Source: Cytidiella melzeri (taxonomy: Eukaryota > Basidiomycota > Agaricomycetes > Polyporales > Irpicaceae). From it: a DNA stretch of 64,000 bases. Position 1 is the stretch's first letter; the number at the start of each line of letters is the position of its first letter. The notes under the pieces are model-generated. The model was not told the DNA's origin and did not search any database. It worked only from the letters and a program-made list of their open reading frames with translations. The stretch covers positions 186,001-250,000 of the forward strand of contig JABYQR010000003.1 in NCBI GenBank assembly GCA_022592445.1, read 5' to 3'. The position numbers and the translations under genes are program-made. Shown here piece after piece: positions 45,402 through 58,600 of this stretch.

Positions 45402-48113
45402 TTACCCAGCAGCTGAGATTGACGACGGTCCGGCAGTCGGCTGCATCGGTTCGTACATGGCCACGTCCATAGGGAAGAGCGGTTCCGATGCAGAAGCAAT
45501 CGCCTCCCCTGCCGCCGTCGCCGCCGCCCGCAACTGCTCAATCTCCTGCCCAAGCATTTTCCTCGCGTCCGCGTCCGCATCTTGAAGCATCGTATACCTA
45601 GTATCCTTCCACAACTCGGGATCCATAGACTGATGCACCCCAGGAAGTAGTCCCTCCATCGCCCACAAGTGCTTGTTGAGCATGATACCTCCCTTTTCCG
45701 GCGGGACTGCGAGAGCCTCTTTGACGATAGGCTCCAAATGTCGGTGTTTGAACAGCCGGGGGTAGTATCGTCCGCTGATGAGCGAGAGAGAGAGCACACA
45801 TTCGCTTCCGCGAGGCAGAACGGCGTGAAATTTGTATCCCTCCGGGGGATCGGGAAGAGGGAAGGGTGTCGTCAGCACAGGGCGTGCCAAGTTGGTGCTA
45901 CGGCCCCCATTGACAGGAGTGGGTGGTGCAGGGGGGTCCGAGACGAGAGGGCTTGTTGAAATGCTACCGCCAGCTTCAGGCTCCTGCGCTCGCTCCTTGC
46001 CCTTGCCGTTTCCGTTCGGTTGAGAAGCAACCTCGTTCGGGTCTTCATACTCTTCGTCTACAAGCTCGTAGATCATCCCGCTCGCTCTGCACTCCTTGAC
46101 CACCCCAGGTTCACCATCTGATCTTGGCATGTCCACCATAAACAGGCCCTCAATCCGCATGAACATCCCCTTTTCGGAGGAGCCTGCAAGGGCGGTGTCA
46201 GGGTTCATGACGTTTGCGATGTACCATTCCTTCGTCTTTTCAGAAGGGCCGGCAGCGGGGTACACCATTTGTGCACCCTGCGGTGCAAATTGACACCGGG
46301 CGAGCTTGAGACGCACGAGCTCGTCCGTCCATATCCGCTCCGCGCCCCACCAAAGACCTTGATACCGCAACTGCATGACAGTCTGTGTGATTGTCGGCTG
46401 GCTGTTACCATGAGTGCGCGGTGTGAGTGATGCGTTGTTCTCCGAAGCGGCATTGAGGACGTCCTGCAGCGTGGGAGTTGGGCCTTCTGCCGTTTGTGGA
46501 ATGGGAGTCAACATCGGCGAGGAAGGAAATGTGATTTTGCAATCGTACTCGTCCGTTGGGCACCAGAACCTGGCGATGTTGGACGCTATTTGAATGGCTA
46601 ACGTGTACGGCGTGATGGCTTCCGTGAAACGATCAACCGCGCTGAGAGAGGGGTCTAGTGGGTTATAGTCAGATGTTGTCTCTGACTTGTAGGCCAGCTC
46701 TTGTGATTTTTCGGTGGAGAGGGCCGCGGGTAACACGTTCCGAAGATTTTCGAGGAGATTCTCGGAGGGCGCATATGCGAGGTAGGGTAAGATATCGTCA
46801 TCGCAGAGGGTGTAAGACTGGGCAATAGCGAGAAGCTTGATTTTGTAGGATGTATGCTGCTTCACATTCCAGGTTATCCTGGCCTTCGGCGAAAACTCGC
46901 CGTTTTGTGAAGCGGAATCGACTTCGTCGGCTTCGTCACTCTGTGCATCCGCTAGAGGGCTTGTAATCGTCTTTGAAGTAGCCATGTCAACCAATCCTGG
47001 CCAGAACTGGATAGCATCCTCGTCGCCTCGAGGACCAGCTATAGGCGGATCGATGGCGCACCAGACGAGCTCGCCTTTCCGGTAGTACCTGATGCGCTGC
47101 ACGTCAGTTTCGGTAAGAGCACGATAAACGTCGTTGCTCTTGTCTTGAGCGAGAGTTTGCTTCGGCGCAGGTAATTTAATGGTCAGAGGTGCATTCTGCT
47201 TGCCACTTCTGGGCAACCGTCTCACAGCTGCATAAGGACCGGCTGGCTTTTGAGGTGGAGGGCGGCGCTGTCGCGGGGGAGGAGTCGAAGCAGACGCGCT
47301 GTCGCGTTTGACAGAGAGACCGAAGGACTGTGAGATTTCCGTCTGGGTTTTCTTGCCGCTACAGTACTTGCACAGACAAGTGGCGTTGGGGTCACTGCTC
47401 GCGAGCCATATCGCGTGAGGTATGAACTCGTTGACGGACCGAAACTTGTTCTTGCCAATCCTATTAGAGCCTAGCAAGAGTAGAATCCGATTGAGCCACG
47501 GCAAGGGTACATAGCAAGTATGAGGCGTACCATAGAGATACGGATCGTGTCTTGGATTATCTGCCTTGCCCTTGTTGTGGTCAAACAACCGATATCCATC
47601 TGGCAAGGACCTTAGCACGTATGGCTTGCCAGCTGCAAAGAAGTTCAGTGAGGTATATTGACCTTGAAGCACACAAACTCACATGGTAAGCCCATTGCCT
47701 CGGCTATCTTTGGACCAACAGTTTTCCGCCACATGATAGACAAGCTTTCGTCAGTGTCTACGATCCTGTAGTAGTTGACCTCGCCTCCAGTTACAATGCG
47801 CGTAGTTGCTTGAGGCCATGTGCTTTCGTCGCCGTCCGTTCGAGGAAACTCTACCCACTCTGGATTTGGGGGAAGAGAATGCTGGTTTCCTATCTTCCTC
47901 ACGGACATGCTGGTGGCCGAATGCTGCAGAACAGGAGGTAGTAGCTCGGAGACAACTATGGCGTGCCAGTGAGACTGCCACTACATAGCTGCCTGATAAG
48001 CGCCTATCAAGCGACCTTACATAATCAGGACGTTCTTGCACGTCCACCCCCTCACTGCCAGTGACTATAATCGTCAACTTGCAAAAACATTGTGTATCCT
48101 GTAGCCTTCGCAT
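45402..48113 (-). CDS. Clr2-like transcription-silencing protein
   Basis: A long exon (about 47670-45402) plus two 5' exons give about 850 residues. The N-terminal part reads VTGSEGVDVQERPDY, then WPQATTRIVTGGEVNYYRIV, then DESLSIMWRKTVGPKIAEAMGLP. It continues with GKPYVLRSLPDGYRLFDHNKG, DPYLYG, FRSVNEFIPHAIWL and the cysteine motif CLCKYCSGKK. This matches the cryptic loci regulator 2 pattern. In fission yeast Clr2 belongs to the SHREC histone-deacetylase complex that silences heterochromatin. The C-terminal ~500 residues include a probable chromatin-binding module and a Pro/Ser linker. The first exon (start 48113) is less certain. The acceptor giving SHWHAIVVSELLPP keeps phase 0. Confidence 0.8.
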
Positions 48114-48787
48114 GGCTGCTCAGAAGGCGAGCTTGAAGAATTCTGTCGCCGTCATATTGCAGGCCAACCACCATGCATCTCAAACGCATTTCCACTCATT
48201 AGCCGCCGAAATGCTATGCATACGAGGGTCCAAACAAGGACCACCACCAGCAAGGCCAGCGTAAGGTCCTGAGGCACGAAGGTACGTTGAACGTTGAACG
48301 TCCGTCTACTCTGCCTCGGGGAGACGAAGTCAAGTCCTCAAAGTTAGGTACCAAGATATTTTGATTTCTTGACACCCGTTTCAGTGTATTGTGCAACACG
48401 AAGGGCATGAACAGCTTCCCCGCCTCTGCCACTCAAGGAACCTGAGTACTTAACTACTTGGTAGGTGGAAAAATTTCCAGACCCTGTACCCAATTTTAGC
48501 GCATGTATTGTCCCTCTATCGATCTTGCAGAACACGTAAATGATTTTTGTACGAGTGAAATCATAAAAGAGCTCAGCACAAGTTTCCTATTACGGAAGCA
48601 CAGGCGCTTGCTGGGTCCGGGCGCCAACATACACAAGGCCTCCTGCCGCTTCGCCACCGCACACCGAGTCTTTGAATCTTCCTTCCTCCTACCACGAGCT
48701 TTTGCTGCGCTTCATAGTCTCCTTACAGAAGCTCAATCCACACCGACGAAAATTGAGCCATCTATATCAACGATATCGAGTCAAATT
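48114..48787. promoter_or_regulatory. Divergent promoter region Clr2 / PP2A-B
   Basis: 674 bases between two divergent start codons. It must hold both promoters; no distinct motif is called. Confidence 0.4.
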
Positions 48788-50520
48788 ATGGAAACCGACG
48801 CGTCAGGCTCAGGAGGATGGCGGTTTGCCCAATGTTTCGGAGACAAGGGCGAAGTTGAGGACATAACGGAGGGTGAGTCCTTGCGATACCGGCGTGTTGG
48901 TCGGCTAATAATTTGCTACCAGCCGATATCATCTCGACCGTGGAGTTTGACTCGACAGGAAACTATCTCGCGACGGGGGACAAGGGTGGCAGAGTGGTGC
49001 TGTTCGAGCGGAATGAGATGGTCAAGCTAGGTCCTGTCGACATCGAGGTCCTATACTCACACCTTGCTATAGAAAAAGGGCTGCGAGTACAAGTTCTACA
49101 CCGAGTTTCAGTCACATGAACCAGAGTTCGACTATTTAAAGTCCCTTGAGATCGAGGAGAAGATCAACAAGATCAAGTGGTGCAAGCGACAGAATGCTGC
49201 TCACTTCCTCTTGTCCACTAATGGTGCGCATAGTTTCTTTTGGTCTCGACATGAGATTTACCGTTCTCTTAGACAAGACCATCAAGTTGTGGAAGGTGTT
49301 CGAAAAGTCGCTGCGAGTCGTATCAGAGTCCAACCTCGCAGAGGGCCAACGACCCATACCACCCCCTACCCATCAGTCACAACTGAAGCTTCCTCGTATG
49401 CAACCACAGGACAACATAGTTGCTGCGGTCCCTCGTAAAGTCTACTCCAACGCACATGCATATCATATCCACTCCATCTCTAACAACTCAGACCAAGAGA
49501 CCTACATCTCTGCTGACGACCTCCGAGTCAACCTCTGGAATTTGAATATCTCTGATCAGTCGTTTAGTATGTGGTCTCACGCAATGAACTCCCGATAAGT
49601 GCTGATCCCTCTGCAGACATTGTGGACATCAAGCCCGCCAATATGGAGGAGCTGACCGAAGTCATCACCGCCGCGGAATTCCACCCGACGCAGTGTAATG
49701 TCTTCATGTATTCTAGCTCCAAAAGCAACATCAAACTGGCAGATATGCGCGAAGCCGCACTGTGCGACCGTCATGTAAAGAGTAGGTCGCTTGTCTGAGA
49801 CGAATCTGTCCGGTCTTTTGTCAGCGGCTCACTTATTGCCACCTTGATTTCGCAGTGTTCGAGGAGGAGGAAGATCCTACGAATCGCTCATTCTTCTCCG
49901 AAATCATCTCCTCTATCTCTGACGTCAAGTTCAGTCATGACGGCCGGTACATCTTGTCACGAGACTACCTTTCGCTAAAGATCTGGGATGTCAACATGGA
50001 TTCAAAACCAGTGAAGACAATTCCCATACACGACCATCTACGAGGCAAGCTATGCGATCTCTATGAAAACGACTGCATATTTGACAAGTTTGAGTGTACT
50101 TGGGGCGGAGATGACCGGTACGATATGCTTTTGGCTTACTCCACAATCCCACCATTTATGTTTTATTGTCACCAGGCACGTACTGACTGGCTCGTACCAC
50201 AACTACTTCCGGATATACGACGTTGAGACGTTGAATGACGTCGTCTTACAAGCGGACAAGTCGGCATTCAAGGCGAAAAAGATTGGAGGTCCCCTGCCTG
50301 GCAACAAACTTGGTGCGAAGAACGGACGTCCAGGTGGGTTGAGGGAGAACATGGCGCTTGACACCCTGGACTTCAACAAGAAGATTCTTCACGCTAGTTG
50401 GCATCCCAAGGAGAACACGATCGCGGTAAGTGTCCCATCTTGCATGGGTAGTATAGTCCCACTTAACTTAGGCTTCAGATCGCTGCAACCAACAACCTCT
50501 TCCTGTACAGTGCTGCGTGA
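48788..50520 (+). CDS. Protein phosphatase 2A regulatory subunit B55
   Basis: Exons beginning 48788-48872 and ending 50479-50520 join in frame into about 450 residues. WD40 repeats carry strongly conserved B55 segments: [97 protein letters not shown] and WHPKENTIA. The last exon gives [14 protein letters not shown]55 (Cdc55 in yeast) forms a seven-bladed propeller that directs the PP2A core enzyme to substrates in mitotic exit and morphogenesis. The start is the ATG of [10 protein letters not shown]. All introns are short GT-AG and no disruption is seen. Confidence 0.95.
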
Positions 50521-52947
50521 TGATGCTTCGATGCCGGTCAGTAGTCACATACGCTTTGCTGTATCGTTTTCACTCACGTTTTGCGTCTATTCTCGAATTT
50601 GCGAATTCTTCTTCTCTAATGGACAGATTAGGGCGTATGATTTCCACACACATGACGGCACCGGTGCCACGGCGTTCACGATCCTGCTGCCCCCCCCCCC
50701 CCCACCACATTCGTTCACTCATCGCTATCTATTCCAACATCCCCATTCCGCCCTCCATTTCAATGTTACGTCGACCCATCGGACTTTGTTTCGTCGTCCT
50801 GCTGTCTCGTCTTCATGGCTGTAGTCTAGCGCACGCTACGATATAACGCTCCTATCCTATTATTCTTCCAATGCCCAACCCTTCTTTTCCCATATTCCAT
50901 TTTCGTTGCCACCTGCCACTCCCTCCTCGCTTTGTTTCCCGTATCTCCTTCACACCCTCCGTTCAGGCTCTCCAAACGCCCTACAATTTAGTTCCTGGTT
51001 TCAGGAATTTGGTCGAACCCGGTGCCGACGGTTGGTTGAGGGGTGACGGGGTCGGCGAACTAGAAGGAAAGTTGAAGAGTCAGACAGACAGACAGACAGA
51101 CAGACCACTCGCGATTGTGTATGAAATCAAATAAAGTATAAGCGGCTTAGCTACGATCTCCTTGCAAGCTGCGGTGACCCTGGAATCCTCGAAGTAAATA
51201 CAAGCAGAAATTTTGTGTACATATATCCGAAGCCGTTTCTTTCCCATTCTTTTTCGTCTTTCTCGTGTTGTGCCTGATGGGTAAGGGGACGCTTATGGTT
51301 TGCTTTGACTGATGAGATCGAATTGCAGAGTGTAACACCATCTGAGGGAATGTGACATGACATAGGGCTGTTTTACCACGCTTCTCTCCGTGTAATCCGT
51401 GTAGTGACCTTTTCAGTAGGTCCTTCAGTGGCATAGATGAGGTGGTGGGGTATAGCATGATGGGGAGGTGGATTTCTTTCTTGAGACGGGTTGGACGATA
51501 TAATGAGGGGAGAACCGGCGTCGTTGACGTGTGGCTAGAATGGGAGAAGAAGAGTGAGGCGGCTATGCACTTACGGGAGCGTTGCGAGATGGAAACGGAG
51601 GGGAAGATGACATTCACCATTGTTTGTCTGTACGTGCGCATCGGGCAAGGAGGGAAGGAAAGTAAAACGATACTTTGTGGAAATATGGAGGATATGCTGG
51701 TTTACTTCGTAGGTGGTAGTTCGTCGGGAAGCATATCCGCGACCGGCTGTTCTTCTGATCATTGTGCAAGGAGCTGTTCCCTCGAGTTGTACAGACGTTT
51801 CCCCAAGGCGTAGCGCCTCAGAGGCTGGGTGCTCGTACCACCGAGAGTCAATCGTTAAGAACAAACGTGTGCACGCAGTCCTTCTGCAGAATTTGTAACA
51901 GAGTTTTTACGAAGGAAGGATTTAATGCTGACTGATTGATGTGGAGCTGGTCGGTAGTTCTGTGCTTGAGCATATCTTCGCACCGTGGCGTCGGAATAGG
52001 AAAGAGGGTGCACCTAGCCTTTCAACTAGGTATTCTGGAATGTCTGTCAATTTTGTGGGACGAATGACTGAGAATTGGTGAACAAATACCAGTGATAGTA
52101 AAACTCACTCGTGCAAGTCGATGTCAAAGCCTAACATAAATGTGAGACTGTCATCAGTCCTGTAATACTTACAGACTCGGCTGTCTGCCATTTGAGTAGT
52201 GATTCTGGCAGCACTGAGCAGATGGACAGCATCCCTAGTCTCCGTTACCGTGTTATATGCTTTCTTGAATCTGAAGGGCTTCTAAGTGTAAGTGAAATGA
52301 CACTGCGTGTATAAGGGGAGGTGCTCACCTCCTCCGACGAGTCTAAGTTATCATAGTAATCAGCAAGTTCTGATTAATCTACCTTGCAGGGGACCCCTTC
52401 AGTCGAATTCAAACTCCAAACCGATTTTGCTGCTCGGAGAATTGAGATGTCCTAACGTTCACAGGGATTCAGGCTTCAGCCAAATTGGATTGCCATGCAC
52501 GGTGGTCCAGTTCTATACAGTATTGGTCGCTGTAAGAAGTGCTCTCTGGTCGCGCTCTATTCGTACACCACTGAGGGGAGGAGGTGTCCTTATCCACTCC
52601 GGATCCACGCTGCTCATTACGCGGTGTGATGGTTCGCAGCTAGCTCTAAGTAGTGGTGCACGCTCGCGGCTGTCGCGCGCCCTTTGCTGGCGCCTTTCAA
52701 TATCTAATTGGAAAGAAAATAAATCCCTTGATCGATAAGAATATGATAGTGCTGCCCCTCTTCGTGTCACACAGTCACAGGAGTGACCCCCAGATTGGTC
52801 TTAAACTCTTAGCGCCGCTGCCTCCGCCTGCAGGCTCATGTCCAACTCGAACCACCACCGACAACACTTGCTACTCATCCGCTGAACGCAGCAAGTGAAA
52901 TATAGCAAGCGAACAGTGCCTCACATAGACCTGTTCCTTGTCTAGCT
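50521..52947. other. Intergenic, ~2.4 kb; no gene recognised
   Basis: Contains the PP2A-B 3' region, a C run near 50690-50702 and an AGAC microsatellite at 51083-51105. Frames between 51150 and 52900 on both strands lack domains. Confidence 0.4.
51083..51105. repeat. (CAGA)n microsatellite
   Basis: About five and a half tandem copies of the tetranucleotide CAGA/AGAC in the PP2A-B 3' region. Confidence 0.9.
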
Positions 52948-54896
52948 ATGAGTGCCATCACACCACACCGTCGACCGACTGCATCCTCGAGGTTGAGAGA
53001 GAACAGGTCATCACAAACACAGGCTTCGTCTACTTTCAACGTCCCCACCACAGCTGCTGCCGCACCTCGGATTCGAAGGAAGTCTCGTTCGCCAGGTGCT
53101 CAAAGCGGACAAGGCAGCAGCACGGCTACCGCTGCACCAGTCGCTCATCGGGGCAACACTGCCATCTTGACGACGTTCGCCAGGAAGAAACGACCTGGGG
53201 TGAACGCAGCTGCTGCTAGCTCTGTTGTTTCGAGTAATGCCAGCAGCGGTTCTCACCCGTCTACCATTGATGTAGACGAATTTGGTGTGGGACGCGGTCG
53301 GCGATGGAAGGACCTTGCCCATGATGGACGACCTATCTCGCAGGCGCCTGCAGGTGCGCAAGATGTGGAGGTTCTTGTTATACAAGACGGGCAGGCGCCT
53401 CGTCGGCAGGGGAAGGGCAGAAGAAAGGACAAAGAGAAGGACCAGGCGAGTTCGAACGCGAGAGAAGATGGAAGTAGGGGCGCGACGACCAGAAAGGACA
53501 CGATAGTGCTTGATGATGAGGAAATGGAAATTGGTGAGGAGAGTAAGGTTGCTGGCGTATCGACCGACTCGGACTCTGCAAGATTGAAGGAAGAATTGGA
53601 GACGTTGAAGAAGGTGTGTGCATACAAAGTGGCTTGTGTAATCTGTTCATGTCTGAAGGGACCGTGTTGCTTCGCCTGCTAGCATCTTGCGGCGGCGAAG
53701 AAGACGATAAATAAGCAGGGCAAGGTGCGATTCCGATTATATGCCAAGGTTTTGACTTGTTAACGCGGAGTTAGACTATCGACGAGCTCAAGAAAGATGT
53801 TGCCAATTCACAGAAGGTGCATGTTTCTACAGGGCTATGATTAAGTGCAATTACTCAAACCAAATATACAGTCTTACAACGAGGAGCGTGAACACTCTGC
53901 GGGGTTGAAGGCCGAGTTGAAAAAGTCGAGTGACATGGTCACCACCGTCGAATCAAACCTGTGCTGCCAAATATGCATGGAATTAATGCTGAAGCCATAC
54001 GGGTACGTGATGCCGCCCATTTGTACCATGTTGAGCATACATTGATCTCGTTTGCTAGACTATCTCCGTGCGGTCACGTTCTCTGTCTGAACTGCCTGCA
54101 AGAATGGTTCCGTAGTACATCTCCTGGCGATGAGGACATGGACGATGATGGGCCCAGCGCTGTTCTCTCCCGCAAGAAGACTTGCCCTGTGTGTCGATCA
54201 GCCGTCTTCCACAGACCGATTCCTCTGTTTGTGCTCAAAGCTATAGCGACCGCCTTTGATAAAGCCAAGTCGGGCAGCTCGCGACAGAGTTCCCCGCCGC
54301 ATGATGGTGATCCCTGGTACGGGATCTTCCCTGAAGCCGTTTCTCCGTACGACGATTCCGACGACGACTCTGGCGAAGAAGAAAGCTACGACTACGACGA
54401 CGATGACGAAGGGTCGGAGGGACCATGGCCTTTCGCAGGGTACGGCTCTGACTCGGAGGAAGAGGAGGAGGACTACGACGGAAATTATGTGCACCAGAGC
54501 TGGTCACCCCCGACAGTGCTCGTACACCCGGACGATTATCCTTTTGAGGACATGGATGACAATGTTCTGTCGATGCTCCGGCGGGGCGCGACGCCGCAGA
54601 TGATCATGATTTTTGACATGAGTTATACTCACAGCGATGGGCTTATGGCGAAGATGTCAGGGAACAGTGTGTATCTGGGCTGGAACATTTCGTTGCAGCC
54701 GGATGATATTACGGGAGAGGAGTTCATGGAGTGGATAGAGGCCGATATCGTGAACCACCGGGAAAGGTGGGAGAAGGCTGATAATAATGGGGGGACTTGG
54801 ACAGCGTGGAGGCTGGTGAGGGAGGAGGAGGATGAGGAGTTTGATATGACAGACTCGGATATCTGGGCGGAGGAGGATCTTGTTGGCCGTTTTTAA
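52948..54896 (+). CDS. RING-finger protein with coiled coil and acidic C-terminus
   Basis: Exon 52948-53613 (222 codons) is followed by two 42-base coiled-coil exons (from 53683 and from about 53775), then exons carrying the RING. The RING reads CCQICMEL...LSPCGHVLCLNCLQEW...CPVC, a complete C3HC4 pattern interrupted by one intron near 54003. The N-terminal ~200 residues are basic, Ser/Ala/Gly-rich and probably disordered. A coiled coil (LKEELETLKK to LKAELKKSSD) precedes the RING. A long acidic Asp/Glu/Tyr stretch follows at about 54350-54480, and then a conserved-looking tail (YLGWNISLQPDDITGEEFMEW). The product is a likely E3 ubiquitin ligase; CHFR-like or TRAIP-like proteins share parts of this layout, but no orthologue is assigned. 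The start ATG in AGCTATGAGTGCC is the first in frame. Confidence 0.82.
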
Positions 54897-55691
54897 GTTG
54901 AGCGTTGGGCAGGGGAATTGGTGACAACCTGCAAGAAGAGTCGGGTTGGGACTTTGCGGTGCAAAACATCTATGATGTATATGTTGGGTTTCTATTCTGT
55001 ACACATTCGATACGCGGATCTATGTATACCTCAGCTGGACTTGTTTTGTGGGTGTTGTAAGCACTTTGCTGTAATATGTGAGTTCTGATGGCGGGCACGT
55101 GCACTTCTTAGCTACGCTGTCTTTGCTGAGTTGGCGTCGAGCTCTCGTTTTTCATCCCGCGCTCCTTCCGCGCGTACCTCTTTCACATTTCCGCCCTACC
55201 GACGAGGACAATTGCTCGCAAACTCACACTCACCGCGCTTCTTGATAGTCGACAATGGCCGTCTACGGGACGCCTTGCAAGAATGTTTGACTCTCGCCAC
55301 GATTTGGACGCGTGGGTGCGAACCCTGCCTTCTTGAGTATTCTTCTACACCGCCAACTTGACTGGAGGTGGTAAACAGATGAAGATAGCACATGTTGACG
55401 CTCTGTAGAGTTGAATGAAAATTATCGCTCAGCCATCTGTCTGCCGGAGGTACCTGAACAACGCATGGTCATGCGTTTCGCAGGCTGACACCGTCTGCGA
55501 AAACATGCCACCGCGCGAGGATTGTTCTCCTGGCGGTCACTCGTACGAACATCTGTTTGACGTGCAATTCGGTTCTTATGTGCAACAGGGGATTGTGACA
55601 GTGGGCAAACAGGGCTCTGCCATCAGATTTCAAAAGTATCTAGCTGTCCAGTTGAGTTATGTACACTACACTCGACGCGCATGCCGCCTGG
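54897..55691. other. Intergenic spacer before the large minus-strand gene
   Basis: Convergent 3' regions; small frames only. If the 55692-61885 pair is a mobile module, its left end should lie in this stretch, but no terminal repeat was found by eye. Confidence 0.4.
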
Positions 55692-58600
55692 CTACAACAT
55701 CTCAGGCTGCAGCTCTTGCACCTGTTTCTTCCGTGCTCGGGTATCCCGCGCCTTTGCAGCAGTAGCATCGCGTCGTTTCGAGTTCACGGAGGAAACCTTA
55801 TCGGCAAACTCTTGATGCTTTGCAACACGGTCGTTGAAGTACGGCTTTGGCATTGATAAGTGACGGGGAAGGGTACTCCGAATAAGGGCCGCGTTGTGAA
55901 GAGCATGCATATTAACGAAGTACCGTTGCATTGCACCATGTCGGACAGCTTTCTGGGTAAGGCTGGTTATTCTCCTTTCTTGATGAACGGTCTGATCTTC
56001 GACTGCGCACTCTGCAGTCAAGCAGTCGTGCTGCGCATTGAAAATGAATGCAATGTTCTGTGTTACAAGTATGTTTGTTATTCGTTCTCTCATAACTGTA
56101 CTGCGAACTTACTTTAACAGGAACGACATCAATCAGGATCGATGCGCACTCGCGGTACAGGACCGGCATGTTCATTCGAGTGTCGGGTAGGCCAGAAACC
56201 GCGAAGCGTTCCACCTGCACCAGCCCGTTCTCGCTACGAGGATCAGAGGCAGGTATAATAATCCTGCGGATGCGACCAGCGTAAGTGAAGGATTCCTATG
56301 GTGATCAGACAACCGGCGGTCTTCAACAATAGCAGCGTTATGATAACTTTGGGCTCACCGGCAACTCAGCCATGTCTCTGCTAACAGCTTCGCGTGGGCT
56401 GTCATAGAATACCCATGAACCCTCCTTGCAGACATCAGTGGACCTCGAAACCAGGGATTGTGCGTACTCCCAAAGAGTATCCGCTGGGCGATATGATGGG
56501 TTGAACGATGTGCAGGCGTCAACCGTGATGTGAGTTCCTTCTTCGACGCAGCTGACTTCCCACAAGATGACTGTCCGTTTCTTCCGTGCAGCCCTTCGCA
56601 CAGTTCCTACTCAAGCATCAGCCAATCCCGAATTCAGATAACCCACAAACATACCGGGGGAGAGAACTTTCGGATCTGCCCATCCAAGACGACGCTGAAT
56701 TTCGCCGTTCATCTGAAACATCTCCCTAACACCTTCCCCAGCGCAAACGTAGCTACCGTGCTCCCCTCTCCACCAACCTCCACTGACTTGATGCTTGAAC
56801 CGTTCTAGATCTGCTATCGCCGCTGCAATATCATGACTCGGAGCGTGATGGTTCGATAGGACACTACACATCCGGAATATTGAATTCCAGCATTCAAAGA
56901 TCTCTGTAGAATATAAGATGGCCGGTCCGCCATTGCGGATGTCAGTGATAATGTGCTGCAGTAAGTGAATTTTTGGCTTATTGAGGATTCGATTGGGATC
57001 AATGGCTCCCCAGATGTCGAGCAGATTTCCTATCAGCACTTCAAGATCCTCCTAGAAGAGTTGACCGCAAAAACGTTAACACGACGTCACGGTCAGCAAC
57101 CTCACATCGAAACTTTGTACACAAAGGACTGAGTCCGACTGACCAGGTATGTGGACATGTCATCGATTGCATGATAAAAGAGAAGTGCCCCTAACTCGCC
57201 TGTTGCCTTCCAGAGTTCAAGCAGCAGACCACCGTGCTCATTCTCCAGGAGATCGGGATGTAGATGAAACGCGCCGACTTGCTGCAACGTTTTGAAGTGT
57301 TTCCCGATCAGGTTGTTACGATATTTGACTAAGTACTGCCCCCGCACAGGATATATTGACAGCCCGTCCACTGATGAACTTTGCAGCCGAATCGCTACGA
57401 GTTGCCGGTGTGCATCGTTCCAAGCCGTATGGGACACATGCCATACGTATTTGTCGAGCCCCAAAAGATACGTATGAAGAAGCTCGACAGCTGTATCACG
57501 ATGGACGTCGAGACCTGAAGATGGTGCGTTATTGTTACCAATGAAGTCCGCGACCGTGACCTGCAGATTTGAACTCACCTTGTAATACCAACAGTTTATT
57601 GTAATGATCCCCGGGACGGATCTGAGTACGCAAAGCTAGGCACCGGTGTCAGCAGGGTAAGGACCTACGATGCAGTGTTGTACACATACGAGAGTCCTCC
57701 GAAAGCTTGCTATAGCGGTGCGCGGGTTGCTCGGTGAGCCACTTCATGAGATCTTTCGCAATTTTGTCTTTGATCTCATTCTTGACAGCCTGACGTGCTT
57801 CACCTTTGAGTTTCCGATTCTTCAGCCGTAAGTCCTGCGTTTCCGCGCTAGAGATATGTTCGTGATGCAGACCGCGTGCTTTCTGGATCAGCTGCTGAAT
57901 CCAAACTTGCGCTATCGGATCTTTGATCCCGCTCGTGGTCTGCATCGCCTCAACCTTTTGCTCATTGCCATGAGTGGCTGCAACCAGCTGGCTGACAATT
58001 CCCTTCACAGTCTCATCCGCCGTACGTGCTACTCCTTCCTACGAAATGGCGAGGGACAAGTTAGAGTTGACCTGCTGTGGCACTCGCATTACGCACCTCG
58101 TACAAGCTGTGATAGCCACCGTGAGTTTCCATTTCTCTTGCAGGTCCTCCGGCATGACACTTACGACAGAACTTGTTCCCGTTCAATCCAATATGTGAGC
58201 ACAGCTCGGATTGCTGTGGATTATCCGCTGGCTCAACCCGTACTATTAGGCGAAACAAGATTTCTTGTTTTAGAAGGCAATCGTACGCTTCGTGCCAACA
58301 ATCAGGCCCTACATCTTCCGCAAACCCGTCAAGTTGCTCGAGTGCAGTCGCAGTGGGAGATGTTGAGCCAAAGCGGATGAAATACTCCTGCTGAAGCTTG
58401 CAGTGCGGCAGGTTCAAACTGGCTGCGTACACGTTGGTATGTGCGTTATACTGTTTCGAACGATTCCCTGACACATCATCCGCCCACGACATCAAACCGA
58501 GTGTGAACGTTGGTCGCCCTTGCGCCTTGAGCCGCACTGGGTGGGATAATTCTTGTGTCCACTCCGGCGCGGTGTCTGGTTTCAATGTGAGTGGATCAGA

